A stretch of 12,315 nucleotides of DNA from Acidobacteriaceae bacterium (GTDB lineage: Bacteria > Acidobacteriota > Terriglobia > Terriglobales > Acidobacteriaceae). The position numbers were made by a program, and so were the translations under genes. Shown in pieces: positions 1 to 7,928 of the stretch. Location of the stretch: positions 34,322 to 46,636 of the forward strand of contig PMWR01000446.1 in assembly GCA_003166055.1 (NCBI GenBank), read 5' to 3'. How positions within the stretch are numbered: the first letter of the stretch is position 1; each line of letters starts with the position of its first letter. The notes under the pieces are model-generated. The model made no database searches and had not been told where the DNA came from. It was given only the letters and a program-made list of their open reading frames with translations.

Positions 1-246
1 ATGGAGCGATCCAAGGGAACGGTCGCGCTGTTTCTGCGCGCACAGCAATTGGCTGCAACCATCGGCATTGCGCTTGAAGAGGCGGCGACCGGCGGCGCTT
101 CAGATGGAAACTTTACCTCGGCGCTCGGAATTCCAACGCTCGACGGCATGGGCGCGGTTGGCGCGGGCGCACATGCTCCGCATGAGCATCTGCGGCGCAA
201 ACATCTGGCGCCGCGTACGGCTCTGCTTGCTGCCATGTTGATGTGA
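1..246 (+). CDS. M20-family metallopeptidase / amidohydrolase, C-terminal fragment (5' end outside window)
   Basis: Only the last 81 residues are visible, and the ATG at base 1 is probably internal. The segment contains a GGASDGN motif, then an ALGIPTLDGMGAVG stretch and a GAHAPHEH motif. This is the typical end of M20 enzymes of the carboxypeptidase G2 / N-acyl-L-amino-acid hydrolase kind. The His at visible residue 58 is expected to be the late zinc ligand. Family members hydrolyse C-terminal Glu from acyl or peptide substrates or deacylate N-acyl-L-amino acids. Which of these applies cannot be read from this fragment, nor can the presence of a signal peptide. The stop is 50 bases before the proposed start of the next gene on the same strand, so co-transcription is likely. 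With the downstream N-acylamino-acid racemase it is a candidate for the L-specific deacylating step, which is inference. Confidence 0.8.
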   Translation: MERSKGTVALFLRAQQLAATIGIALEEAATGGASDGNFTSALGIPTLDGMGAVGAGAHAPHEHLRRKHLAPRTALLAAMLM

Positions 247-296
247 GCGCCGTGGCGCAGGTGATTGCGTTAGAGAACGAACGGACTGGAGAAGTT

Positions 297-1949
297 ATGA
301 GATATGTTTCTCGGATGCTGCTTACGGCAACTGTCAGCGTTGTCACATTGGCCTCGGCGCAGGCTCAGGTTGCGGCACTCCCTGTTTACGATGTTGTGAT
401 TCGTCACGGGAAAGTGCTGGACGGAGCCGGCAACCCATGGATTGCGGCCGATGTGGCCATTTTGAATGGACGCTTCGTCAAGATTGGCAAGGTGGAGGGA
501 ACAGGACGTCGTGAAATTGACGCCACCGGCCTTTATGTGTCGCCGGGATGGATCGATGTGATGGATCAGTCGGCCGATGTGTTGCTGAAAAATGGGCTGG
601 CCGACAACAAGCTTCGAGAAGGCGTGACCACGGCGATTGCCGGTGAAGGCGGCACACCGGTCGATGCGGATCACATCGAGGAGTATTTTGCGAAGCTGAA
701 GCAGCAGGGCATCAGCATGAACTTCGGGTGCTACTACAGCGAAGCGCAGGCGAGGGTCGCTGTGATTGGCGAAGTGGATCGGCCGCCGACGCCGGAAGAA
801 CTGGCGAAGATGAAGGGTCTGATGGCGACGGCCATGCAGCAGGGCGCGATGGGCATGACCACCGCGCTCATCTATCCTCCATCGAGTTACGCGAAGACCG
901 ACGAACTGATCGCGATGGCGAAGGTGGCCGGAGCCTATGGCGGCCTGTATGCAAGCCACATGCGCGGCGAGGGCAAGGAGGTTGTGCAGGCGGTCGATGA
1001 GTTAATCCAGATATCGGAGCAGGGGCATTTGCCGGCGGAGATATTCCATTTGAAGGTTGCATACCAGCCCGACTGGAGCAAGTCGATGGCGCTGATCGGC
1101 GAGCATGTGGCAGCCGCTCGCGCGCGCGGAGACGAAATCGCCGGCGACCTTTACATGTACACTGCGGGCGGAACAGGCCTGGAGGCGACGATTCCTTCGT
1201 GGGCCTTCGATGGCGGCGACGGAGCGTTGAAGAAGCGCCTTGCTGACCCGGCGATTCGCGAGCGCCTCAAACACGATCAGCAAACCGGCTCGCCGGGATG
1301 GTGGAACATCATTGAAGCGGCCGGCGGATGGGACGGGATTGTGCTGGTGGATGCGGCGAATCCTGAGAATCGAAAGTATGAAGGCAAGTCGATGACCGAG
1401 ATTGCGAAGGAGATGGGCAAGCCTCCAGCGGATGCGGCGTTCGATCTGGTGGAGCAGGGCCAATCGCGCGTGCTCGCTGTTTACCACATGATGAGCGAGG
1501 CAGATGTGGAGACGGCGCTCAAGTTCAATTGGACGGCGATCGGCAGCGACTCGGGAGCGAGCGAGGTTGCCGGCCAGCCTGCCGATTTGAATCATCCACG
1601 CGCCTATGGGAATTTTCCGCGCGTAATTGCGCGCTACGTTCGGGAGACACACACACTTACGCTGGAAGACGCGATTCGCAAGATGACGTCGTGGCCTGCG
1701 ACTCGGCTGCGCTTCTCTGACCGCGGGGTAATTCGCGAAGGCGCCCGTGCCGATGTCACGATTTTCGACTACGACAAGATTCAGGACACGTCGACCTATG
1801 AGCATCCGGTGTCTTATCCAGAAGGCATTCCGTACGTGTTAGTAAATGGAGTAGTGGTGATAGACAATGCCGTGCACACTGGCGCCAAACCCGGCGACAT
1901 CATTTACGGGCAGGGGCACGGATTGAATCTTCCGCAAGCGTTGCAATAA
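297..1949 (+). CDS. Exported amidohydrolase, N-acyl-D-amino-acid deacylase (D-aminoacylase) family, atypical metal site
   Basis: The product is a 550-residue amidohydrolase-superfamily protein. I chose ATG 297 because a GGAGAAG stands just upstream and it gives a clean signal peptide (about residues 1-24, ending ASAQAQ); the frame stays open back to 243. Residues 31-60 form the N-terminal beta-sandwich typical of the family, with DVVIRHGKVLDGAG. The PGWIDV strand at 83-88 is followed by MDQ, where D-aminoacylases normally have HTH, so the first two metal ligands are missing. EGVTT at 108-112 is followed by AIAGEGG rather than the usual GNCG. His221 (ASHMRGEG), His251 (FHLKVAY) and Asp418 (GSDSG) are present, and the 30-residue His-His spacing fits D-aminoacylase. 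The expected reaction is release of D-amino acids from N-acyl derivatives outside the cytoplasm. With the altered site, a one-metal enzyme or another amide substrate is possible. The stop lies 24 bases before the next gene. Confidence 0.85.
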   Translation: MRYVSRMLLTATVSVVTLASAQAQVAALPVYDVVIRHGKVLDGAGNPWIAADVAILNGRFVKIGKVEGTGRREIDATGLYVSPGWIDVMDQSADVLLKNGLADNKLREGVTTAIAGEGGTPVDADHIEEYFAKLKQQGISMNFGCYYSEAQARVAVIGEVDRPPTPEELAKMKGLMATAMQQGAMGMTTALIYPPSSYAKTDELIAMAKVAGAYGGLYASHMRGEGKEVVQAVDELIQISEQGHLPAEIFHLKVAYQPDWSKSMALIGEHVAAARARGDEIAGDLYMYTAGGTGLEATIPSWAFDGGDGALKKRLADPAIRERLKHDQQTGSPGWWNIIEAAGGWDGIVLVDAANPENRKYEGKSMTEIAKEMGKPPADAAFDLVEQGQSRVLAVYHMMSEADVETALKFNWTAIGSDSGASEVAGQPADLNHPRAYGNFPRVIARYVRETHTLTLEDAIRKMTSWPATRLRFSDRGVIREGARADVTIFDYDKIQDTSTYEHPVSYPEGIPYVLVNGVVVIDNAVHTGAKPGDIIYGQGHGLNLPQALQ

Positions 1950-1964
1950 GGCCTTGTGAGAATT

Positions 1965-1970
1965 GGAGAG
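1965..1970 (+). promoter_or_regulatory. Ribosome binding site deciding the start of the fusion gene
   Basis: GGAGAG lies 3-5 bases before ATG 1974. An in-frame GTG at 1956 would put this site inside the gene and has no comparable purine-rich sequence ahead of it, so ATG 1974 is preferred. Confidence 0.6.
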
Positions 1971-1973
1971 CAG

Positions 1974-4388
1974 ATGATTCTTCTGCTTCAGCATAGGAAA
2001 CGGCGCGCCGTTCGCTTGTCTCATGCCATGTTTGCGGCATGGATGCTTTGTTGCGCGGCAATTGGCAGCGCTCATTCTCAAGTTAATGCGCAGACTGACG
2101 CGCAATGGCAGCCGGTGATTGCTGTTCTCCGCGAGCGAATTGCGCAGGAGATGGCCGACAAGCAATTACCTGCCGTTGCAATTGCGCTCGTCGACGATCA
2201 ACGAGTGATCTGGGCAGAAGGCTTCGGTTATCAGGACGCCGCGCACAAGGTGCCTGCCACGGCGGACACTGTGTTTCGTGTTGGTTCGGTGTCAAAACTG
2301 TTCACCGATATTGGAGTGATGCAGCTCGTCGAAGCAGGGAAGCTGAACCTGGATGCGCCGATTACGACTTATCTGCCAAACTTTCATCCGGCCAATCCTT
2401 TTGGCGGTGAAATTACACTGCGCGAGCTGATGTCTCATCGTTCCGGCCTGGTGCGCGAGCCTCCTGTCGGGCATTACTTTGACACCGCGGAGCCGAGCCT
2501 CGCGGCAACGGTCGACAGCCTGAACCAGACCACGCTGGTGTATGCGCCGGGCGCGCGAACAAAGTATTCGAATGCGGCGGTCGCCACGGTGGGTTATGTG
2601 TTGCAGACGGTCTCCGGCCAACCCTACGCGGACTATCTGCACAACGCGGTCCTATTGCCGATGGGGATGAAGCACAGCTCCTTCAAGCCCGAGCCGGCGC
2701 TGATGAGTCACCTGGCCGAGGCGCAGATGTGGAGTTACGACGGGCTTACATTTGCCGCGCTGACGTTTCAGCTTGGCGAAGGACCGGCCGGTTGCATGTA
2801 TTCAACCGTTGGCGACCTGGGGCGTTTCTTGAGTGTGCTGTTTGCCGCGGGGCAATCGGGTCAGACACACGTGATCGCGTCGAAGGCGCTCGACGAGATG
2901 TGGACGCCGCAGTTCAAGAGTGCATCGTCCACCAGGTTCGGTCTCGGCTTCATGCTGGGCACGTTTGAGGGCGAACGAAAGATCGGCCACGGAGGCGCTA
3001 TTTACGGGTTTGCAACCCAGGTCGCTGCACTGCCCGATCGCAAACTGGGCGTTGTTGTGATTTCAACGGCAGACGCAACAAATGCGGTGATGAATCATAT
3101 CGGCGACGATGCGCTCAGCCTGATGCTGAGCGTCCGTGAACACAAGCCGATGCCGGAATTGCCGGTCACAACCGCGATCCCGGTGGAGGTTGCTCGCAAG
3201 GCCGCAGGACATTACAGCGGCAGCGGCGAGGCAGTTGATCTCGAAGAACGCAGCGGTCATTTGTTTCTGACTCATCCCGATGGCGGCGAGCTGGCGGAGT
3301 TGAAGGCGGAAGGCTCTCACTGGATCAGGGACGGCCGCGTCGACTTCAGTGAAGATCCCATCCTTTTTGGCGGCGATGGAGGTGCGAGTGACACGCTAAC
3401 GATCGACGGCAAGCTGCTGCATCGTGTGCCGGTGGCAATGCCCGCGGATGCGTCGAAGGAACTGGCAGACCTGATCGGAGAATACGGATGGGATTTCGAC
3501 AAGCTCTTTGTCTTTGAGAATCACGGCAAGCTCAGCGTGTTAATTGAGTGGTTCGATGATGCGCCGCTGACTCAGGTCTCCCGCGATACGTTCAAGTTTT
3601 CAGCGAGCGGACTTTATCAAGACGAGTCGGCTGTCTTTCAGCGGGCTGCGGACGGTAAAGTCACCGGCGTTAAAGTCGGGGGCGTGCTGTTCCCGCGATT
3701 GACGATTCCGGCGGACGATACAGTGTTTCAGATCAAGCCGCTGAAGCCGGTTGAAGAATTACGGCGCGAGGCGCTGTTGAGCAAGCCTCCGGCGGAGCAC
3801 GGTGACTTTCATGCCACCGATCTGGTGGAACTGACCAAGCTCGATCCTTCCATCAAGCTCGATATTCGATACGCAACGGCGCGGAACTTTCTCGCGGCGC
3901 CACTGTATCTGCAGGCGCGCGCCTACATGCAGCGGCCCGCGGCTGAGGCTGTGGTGCGTGCATCGCAGTGGCTGCATACGCTTGGATATGGATTGCTGAT
4001 CCACGATTCGTATCGCCCGTGGTACGTGACCAAAATGTTCTGGGATGGGACGCCGGACGACAAGAAAATATTCGTTGCAGATCCGAGCCAGGGGTCGCGC
4101 CACAATCGAGGCTGCGCCGTGGATCTGACGCTTTACGACCTGGAGACGGGCAAGCCGATCCGAATGACCGGCGGCTATGACGAGATGTCGGAGCGCTCTT
4201 ATCCGTTCTATCCGGGTGGAACATCGATCGAGCGATGGCACCGCAACCTGCTGCGCAAAGCGATGGAGCGCGAGGGATTCGCTGTGTATGGATTCGAGTG
4301 GTGGCACTTCGACTATTACGACTACCCGCACTATCGAATCGGAAATGCAACTTTTGAAGACCTGGATCGAGCCACCGAACAGAAGTAA
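1974..4388 (+). CDS. Exported fusion: beta-lactamase-fold serine hydrolase (S12-like) + VanX-like D-Ala-D-Ala dipeptidase (M15D)
   Basis: The product has 804 residues. An N-terminal KRR-containing signal peptide (about 1-37) precedes a serine-hydrolase domain at about 40-390. That domain has the active-site triad of motifs: S105-V-S-K108 (SxxK), Y198-S-N200 (YxN) and H339-G-G (HxG, as in the S12 DD-peptidase R61 and D-aminopeptidase). Residues about 400-605 look like beta-rich accessory repeats (DUF3471-like by appearance, not confirmed). From about 615 to the end is a complete VanX/DdpX-type dipeptidase: LDIRYAT, an SYRP motif with R681, the zinc motif H710-x6-D717 (SRHNRGCAVD), and E775-WW-H778 (catalytic Glu plus third zinc ligand). 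These spacings match VanX (H116/D123, E181/H184). One exported protein could therefore trim terminal D-Ala and split D-Ala-D-Ala. The gene follows the deacylase by 24 bases and converges with the permease, leaving 16 bases between stops. Domain calls are firm; substrates are inferred. Confidence 0.92.
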   Translation: MILLLQHRKRRAVRLSHAMFAAWMLCCAAIGSAHSQVNAQTDAQWQPVIAVLRERIAQEMADKQLPAVAIALVDDQRVIWAEGFGYQDAAHKVPATADTVFRVGSVSKLFTDIGVMQLVEAGKLNLDAPITTYLPNFHPANPFGGEITLRELMSHRSGLVREPPVGHYFDTAEPSLAATVDSLNQTTLVYAPGARTKYSNAAVATVGYVLQTVSGQPYADYLHNAVLLPMGMKHSSFKPEPALMSHLAEAQMWSYDGLTFAALTFQLGEGPAGCMYSTVGDLGRFLSVLFAAGQSGQTHVIASKALDEMWTPQFKSASSTRFGLGFMLGTFEGERKIGHGGAIYGFATQVAALPDRKLGVVVISTADATNAVMNHIGDDALSLMLSVREHKPMPELPVTTAIPVEVARKAAGHYSGSGEAVDLEERSGHLFLTHPDGGELAELKAEGSHWIRDGRVDFSEDPILFGGDGGASDTLTIDGKLLHRVPVAMPADASKELADLIGEYGWDFDKLFVFENHGKLSVLIEWFDDAPLTQVSRDTFKFSASGLYQDESAVFQRAADGKVTGVKVGGVLFPRLTIPADDTVFQIKPLKPVEELRREALLSKPPAEHGDFHATDLVELTKLDPSIKLDIRYATARNFLAAPLYLQARAYMQRPAAEAVVRASQWLHTLGYGLLIHDSYRPWYVTKMFWDGTPDDKKIFVADPSQGSRHNRGCAVDLTLYDLETGKPIRMTGGYDEMSERSYPFYPGGTSIERWHRNLLRKAMEREGFAVYGFEWWHFDYYDYPHYRIGNATFEDLDRATEQK

Positions 4389-4404
4389 GCTGTCCTGCTG
4401 AATG

Positions 4405-5784
4405 TTATTGCTCTGAGTTTGGCTCGGCTGTGGACTTCTCACGGTTTCTTTGAAAAAGGAGATAAAGAGGAACTCCGATCAGGACCAGGGCGATGCCATA
4501 GGCTGCGTGGAGCGGGTCGGAGAGGATAGTGCTGAGTGTGATGCCCGCGGCTGCGAGCACAAAGGCGATCGGCACCCACGGATAACCCGGTGTGCGGAAG
4601 CCTGCAAGAGGCGCAATGCTGCGGCGGCGAAGAAGAATGACGCCCGCAACAGTAAGGCCATAGAAGATCCAAGCGGTGAAGATCACGTAAGTGAAGAGCT
4701 GTTGAAAAGTGCCCATGAGCGTGAGCGCGGAGGACCAGACGGCTTGAACAGCAATCGCGAAGACCGGCACGCGAAATCTTTTGCTGATCTCGCCGAACTT
4801 CTGGAGGAAGATGCCGTCTTTCGCCATGGCATAGTAAACGCGGGGCGCAGTGAGGATCATTCCGTTCAAGGCGCCGAGGATCGAGGTGAGGATGACGACG
4901 GAGACGAGCAGCATCGCTCCCTGGCCCCAGGCCGCTTCAATCGAGCTGCTTGCGGCGCTGGCGCTTCCGCTCACTTCGAGCGGTGTGAGAACGGCATAGT
5001 AGGCGACGTTGAGAAAAAGGTAGATGACGGTGACAATGAGCGTGCCCCAAAAGAGACTGCGTGGCAAATCGTGGGCCGGTGACTTGAATTCACCTGCAGT
5101 GAATGAGACAACGTGCCAGCCCTCGTACGCCCAGAGGACGGCGATCAGCGCGACGCCGAAGTCGACGAGCAGGGAAGGCGAAGGATGCGCGGGCATGGCG
5201 ATGCGAAGCAGGCTGGTGTGGCCGCGTGCGATCAGCAGGCCAAAGACGAGAGCGATTCCAATGAGCTTGCTGATGGCGCCGATGTTCTGCACTGCTCGCG
5301 CCATGCGTATGCCGACGAGGTTCACAATGGAGAAGAAGAGGATGGCCACGATCGGCAGAGCCTTGAATTCAAAGGGGGTGAGCGTCACGATCTTCGAGGT
5401 GTAGAGCGCGAATCCGGAAGCCAGCGTGGCGATGCTGCCAGACTGGATGAGGCTCAAGAGCGCCCATCCGTAAAGGAATGCCAAAGGCTTTCCATAAATG
5501 TGCCGCAAGTAAATGTAGAGACCGCCCGCCCCTGGATAATTCGCTGCCAGTTCTCCGATGGAGAGGCTGCCGAACAGGCTCAGGACTCCGCCGGTAATCC
5601 ACACCAGCAATACCAGCGCGAGCGTGGGCAACTTTTGGGCAATGGGGCCCGGTACAAGGAAGATTCCGGATCCGATGACCGTGCCGACAACGATGGCAAT
5701 TCCATCGCGGACACCGAGCACGCGCACGAGCGAAGGTTGCGTCGAACTCTTGGCTGGACCGGGGAATGGAGGGTTTCGCGTCAT
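4405..5784 (-). CDS. APC-superfamily amino-acid permease
   Basis: The product is a 459-residue integral membrane protein with about 12 hydrophobic segments from residue 22 onward. The first helix carries the family signature GTVIGSGIFLVPG, corresponding to the unwound substrate-binding segment of APC/LeuT-fold transporters. YPGAGGLYIYLRHIYG and an FLYGW segment also fit amino acid permeases related to SteT/LAT exchangers. It should move an amino acid across the cytoplasmic membrane by proton symport or exchange. The substrate is not readable from sequence. Its place between wall-peptide hydrolases and an N-acylamino-acid racemase suggests uptake of D-Ala or other products of those enzymes, which is inference. 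ATG 5784 has a GGAG only 3 bases upstream, on a predicted short leader. It is divergent from the GNAT-racemase pair and convergent with the fusion gene. Confidence 0.9.
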   Translation of the reverse strand: MTRNPPFPGPAKSSTQPSLVRVLGVRDGIAIVVGTVIGSGIFLVPGPIAQKLPTLALVLLVWITGGVLSLFGSLSIGELAANYPGAGGLYIYLRHIYGKPLAFLYGWALLSLIQSGSIATLASGFALYTSKIVTLTPFEFKALPIVAILFFSIVNLVGIRMARAVQNIGAISKLIGIALVFGLLIARGHTSLLRIAMPAHPSPSLLVDFGVALIAVLWAYEGWHVVSFTAGEFKSPAHDLPRSLFWGTLIVTVIYLFLNVAYYAVLTPLEVSGSASAASSSIEAAWGQGAMLLVSVVILTSILGALNGMILTAPRVYYAMAKDGIFLQKFGEISKRFRVPVFAIAVQAVWSSALTLMGTFQQLFTYVIFTAWIFYGLTVAGVILLRRRSIAPLAGFRTPGYPWVPIAFVLAAAGITLSTILSDPLHAAYGIALVLIGVPLYLLFQRNREKSTAEPNSEQ

Positions 5785-5806
5785 GGGCTCCGCCTCGATT
5801 TTGAGG

Positions 5807-5815
5807 ATTCTATCA
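5807..5815 (-). promoter_or_regulatory. Candidate extended -10 promoter for the permease
   Basis: On the minus strand this reads TGATAGAAT: a TG extension followed by TAGAAT, five of six matches to the sigma-70 -10 consensus. Transcription would start near 5800, giving a leader of roughly 16 bases that contains the GGAG at 5788-5791. I see no good -35 element, which is tolerable for an extended -10 promoter. No experimental support. Confidence 0.4.
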
Positions 5816-5863
5816 AATGTTGCATTGCACTGCTGCGGGGAAGGTGCGAATTGGTTTCGATGC

Positions 5864-5893
5864 TTGACTGAGCGCTGCGATGTGTTCTATTTA
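5864..5893 (+). promoter_or_regulatory. Candidate sigma-70 promoter for the GNAT-racemase genes
   Basis: TTGACT at 5864-5869 matches a -35 box in five of six bases. After 18 bases comes TATTTA at 5888-5893, a weak -10 in an AT-rich patch. It points toward the GNAT gene, which begins about 70 bases downstream. It is the best forward match in the divergent intergenic region, but the -10 is poor. Confidence 0.35.
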
Positions 5894-5944
5894 TAGCTGA
5901 GAATGCGTCAAAAGCAAAAAGAAACATAGGTTGCAAATGTCGTT

Positions 5945-5953
5945 GAGGAGGGG
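5945..5953 (+). promoter_or_regulatory. Strong ribosome binding site of the GNAT gene
   Basis: GAGGAGGGG ends 8 bases before ATG 5962 and settles that start. Another ATG in a different frame at 5954 directly abuts the site and opens only a 105-codon shadow frame. Confidence 0.65.
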
Positions 5954-5961
5954 ATGAAGAG

Positions 5962-6732
5962 ATGCCGCCGCCACTGGATTCCCGTCCCGCACAGGAGATT
6001 CTCATCCGTCCTATGGACGGCCTCGATGACTTTCAGCGGGCCGAGCAGGTGCAGCGCGAGGCGTGGGGATACAACGATATCGATGTGGCGCCGGCATCGA
6101 TTTTCTCTGTCGCGCGAAACTTCGGTGGCCAGGCTTTGGGCGCATTCGACGGAGAGCGGATGGTTGGCTTCGCGCTTTCGTTCGGTGCGGCGGATGGAGG
6201 GCATGCGCATTTCCATTCGCACATGGTCGGCGTGGCTCCAGAGTATCAGAATCGCGGCCTGGGACGGCTGATCAAATTTGCGCAGCGGGAAGACGCATTG
6301 AGCCGCGGCATCGATCAGATTGTCTGGACCTTCGATCCGCTTCAGGTTAGAAATGCGTACTTCAACTTTGTGCGCCTGGGTGGCGTGGGCGTACAGTACA
6401 TTCCCAATCTATATGGCATGACGAGCAGCCCGCTGCACGGCGGCATGCCGACCGATCGTTTGGTCATCGAGTGGAATCTGAACAGCCCGCAGGTAGAGCT
6501 TGCGTTGAACGGAAAGCAGCGCGAACGGTCTGCGGATGCGGTCGCAATCGAGATTCCTCCGGCGTCGAGCGATGTGCCGATAGGGGCGCGATTGGCGGGC
6601 CAGGCGCGGCTGCGCAGTGAGTTGATTCGCTTGTTGCGCGATGGCTACGTGATAACGGGCTTTGAAGGACATGAAAAGGCAGCAAGCTACATCCTGGAGA
6701 AACTCAAAAGTGGGATTTCGGAGAAACTATGA
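5962..6732 (+). CDS. GNAT-family N-acyltransferase, putative D-amino-acid N-succinyltransferase
   Basis: The product has 256 residues and no signal peptide, so it is cytoplasmic. A GNAT fold spans about residues 12-150. The acyl-CoA pyrophosphate-binding loop is Q96-N-R98-G99-L-G101 (VAPEYQNRGLGRLIKFAQRE), preceded by the beta-strand HFHSHMVGV. It resembles the predicted GNAT proteins of the COG3375 type (from memory), which often neighbour N-acylamino-acid racemases. A C-terminal extension of about 90 residues follows the core. In Geobacillus kaustophilus a GNAT enzyme in a similar operon uses succinyl-CoA to acylate D-amino acids. I infer the same role here because this gene overlaps the racemase by 4 bases (ATGA), implying translational coupling. 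The family call is firm; acyl donor and acceptor are inferred. Confidence 0.85.
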   Translation: MPPPLDSRPAQEILIRPMDGLDDFQRAEQVQREAWGYNDIDVAPASIFSVARNFGGQALGAFDGERMVGFALSFGAADGGHAHFHSHMVGVAPEYQNRGLGRLIKFAQREDALSRGIDQIVWTFDPLQVRNAYFNFVRLGGVGVQYIPNLYGMTSSPLHGGMPTDRLVIEWNLNSPQVELALNGKQRERSADAVAIEIPPASSDVPIGARLAGQARLRSELIRLLRDGYVITGFEGHEKAASYILEKLKSGISEKL

Positions 6733-7865
6733 GAATTGAATCCATCACCGCACGAGAATTGAAGATGCGCCTGAAGGCGCCATTCGAGACAAGCTTTGGC
6801 GTCACGCAAGATCGCAGAGTGGTGCTGCTCGAAGTTCACACGGATGTCGGCACCGGCTGGTCCGAAGTGACTGCGATGGAGGGTCCGTACTATAACGCGG
6901 AAACCATTCACACCGCATGGATCATGAGCCGCGAGTTTCTCTCGGGATTGGTTCTGGATGTAGATGTGGCATCGCCCGAGGAGATTTCTGAGTTGATGGA
7001 GAATGTGCGCGGACAAGAGATGGCAAAGGCCGCGATCGAGTGCGCCGCCTGGGATGCATTCGCATGCTCGAAGAATATGAGCCTGAGTCATGTTCTCGGC
7101 GGAACGCGCGACGTGATCGCATCCGGAGTTTCGCTCGGGATCCAATCCGATACGGGCAAGCTGCTCGACACGGTTGGGAAAGAGCTGGCCGATGGCTATC
7201 AGCGTGTGAAGTTGAAGATCAAGCCGGGCAAGGATGTGGCTGTAGTTGCTGCCGTGCGCAAGAGCTTTCCCGATATCGACCTGACGGTGGATGCAAATTC
7301 AGCCTACCGTCTTGAAGATGCGGATCTTCTCAAGGAGCTTGACGATTTCGGCCTCAGCTATATTGAACAGCCGTTGCCCTGGAACGAAATCTATCAGCAT
7401 TCGCTTTTGCAGCCGCAATTGAAAACGGCAATCTGCCTCGACGAGTGCATTCACGGGGTGCGCGATGCCGAGGCGGCGATCGCTCTCGGCGCATGCAGGG
7501 TGATCAACATCAAGCTGGGGCGCGTGGGCGGACACAGCGCGGCTCGCAGGATTCAAGCCTTGTGTCTTAGCAAAGGCATCCCCGTCTGGTGCGGCGGAAT
7601 GTTGGAGTCGGGTGTGGGACGAGCGCACAACATAGCCATGTCGACGTTGCCGGGCTTTGTGCTTCCAGGCGATGTGTCGGCCAGTCAGCGCTACTGGGTT
7701 GAGGACATCATTGAACCGGAAGTCAATGTAACCGCGCAGGGCACGATTGAAGTGCCGACGGCGCCGGGCATCGGCTACCGTATCAAGCTCGATGAAATTG
7801 AGAAGCTTACGGTCCGGCGCGAAGAATGGTCGAACCGGGTAACTGTTCCAGTCGGTGCTGCTTAG
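6729..7865 (+). CDS. N-acylamino-acid racemase of the NSAR/OSBS family (enolase superfamily)
   Basis: The product is a 378-residue cytoplasmic protein with an enolase N-terminal capping domain (about 1-125) and a barrel domain. All catalytic positions are present: the KxK pair K161/K163, metal ligands D188 (VDANSAY), E213 (EQPL) and D238 (LDE), and the opposite base K262 (NIKLGRVGG). They lie within one residue of those in the Amycolatopsis racemase (K163, D189, E214, D239, K263). WCGGMLESGVGRAHN is also typical. Such enzymes epimerise N-succinyl or other N-acyl amino acids, and some make o-succinylbenzoate for menaquinone. No other menaquinone gene is visible and the overlapping partner is an N-acyltransferase, so I favour N-succinylamino-acid racemase. 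The gene starts inside the GNAT stop codon, with GGAG at 6720-6723. The MenC-type activity cannot be excluded from sequence. Confidence 0.88.
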   Translation: MRIESITARELKMRLKAPFETSFGVTQDRRVVLLEVHTDVGTGWSEVTAMEGPYYNAETIHTAWIMSREFLSGLVLDVDVASPEEISELMENVRGQEMAKAAIECAAWDAFACSKNMSLSHVLGGTRDVIASGVSLGIQSDTGKLLDTVGKELADGYQRVKLKIKPGKDVAVVAAVRKSFPDIDLTVDANSAYRLEDADLLKELDDFGLSYIEQPLPWNEIYQHSLLQPQLKTAICLDECIHGVRDAEAAIALGACRVINIKLGRVGGHSAARRIQALCLSKGIPVWCGGMLESGVGRAHNIAMSTLPGFVLPGDVSASQRYWVEDIIEPEVNVTAQGTIEVPTAPGIGYRIKLDEIEKLTVRREEWSNRVTVPVGAA

Positions 7866-7928
7866 CAGAATGCGATCCAGGCCAGTGTTGAACGAAGTGC
7901 ACATCCTTCAGGAAAGTGAGACGAATCC

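Noticed and set aside
1002..1805. 267-codon open frame on the - strand
   Set aside because: It lies wholly inside the deacylase gene in antisense and its product is Arg/His-rich with no recognisable domain, as expected of a shadow frame in GC-rich DNA.
1956..1973. GTG 1956 as the start of the fusion gene
   Set aside because: It precedes the GGAGAG site that fits ATG 1974 and lacks its own ribosome site.
4389..4404. Possible bidirectional terminator between the convergent fusion and permease genes
   Set aside because: The gap is only 16 bases, and I could not find a stem of more than three or four pairs or a T run around it.
3759..4442. 227-codon open frame on the - strand
   Set aside because: It is antisense to the VanX-like domain, whose motifs are intact on the + strand; the product has no recognisable family.
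4450..5871. Long open frames on the + strand (4450-5082 and 5113-5871)
   Set aside because: They are antisense to the permease; products are Asp/Glu/Arg/Gly-rich shadows of its hydrophobic codons.
6729..7865. MenC (o-succinylbenzoate synthase) of menaquinone synthesis as the main role
   Set aside because: Not excluded by active-site residues, but no other men gene is visible and the overlapping gene is an N-acyltransferase, so the racemase role fits better.
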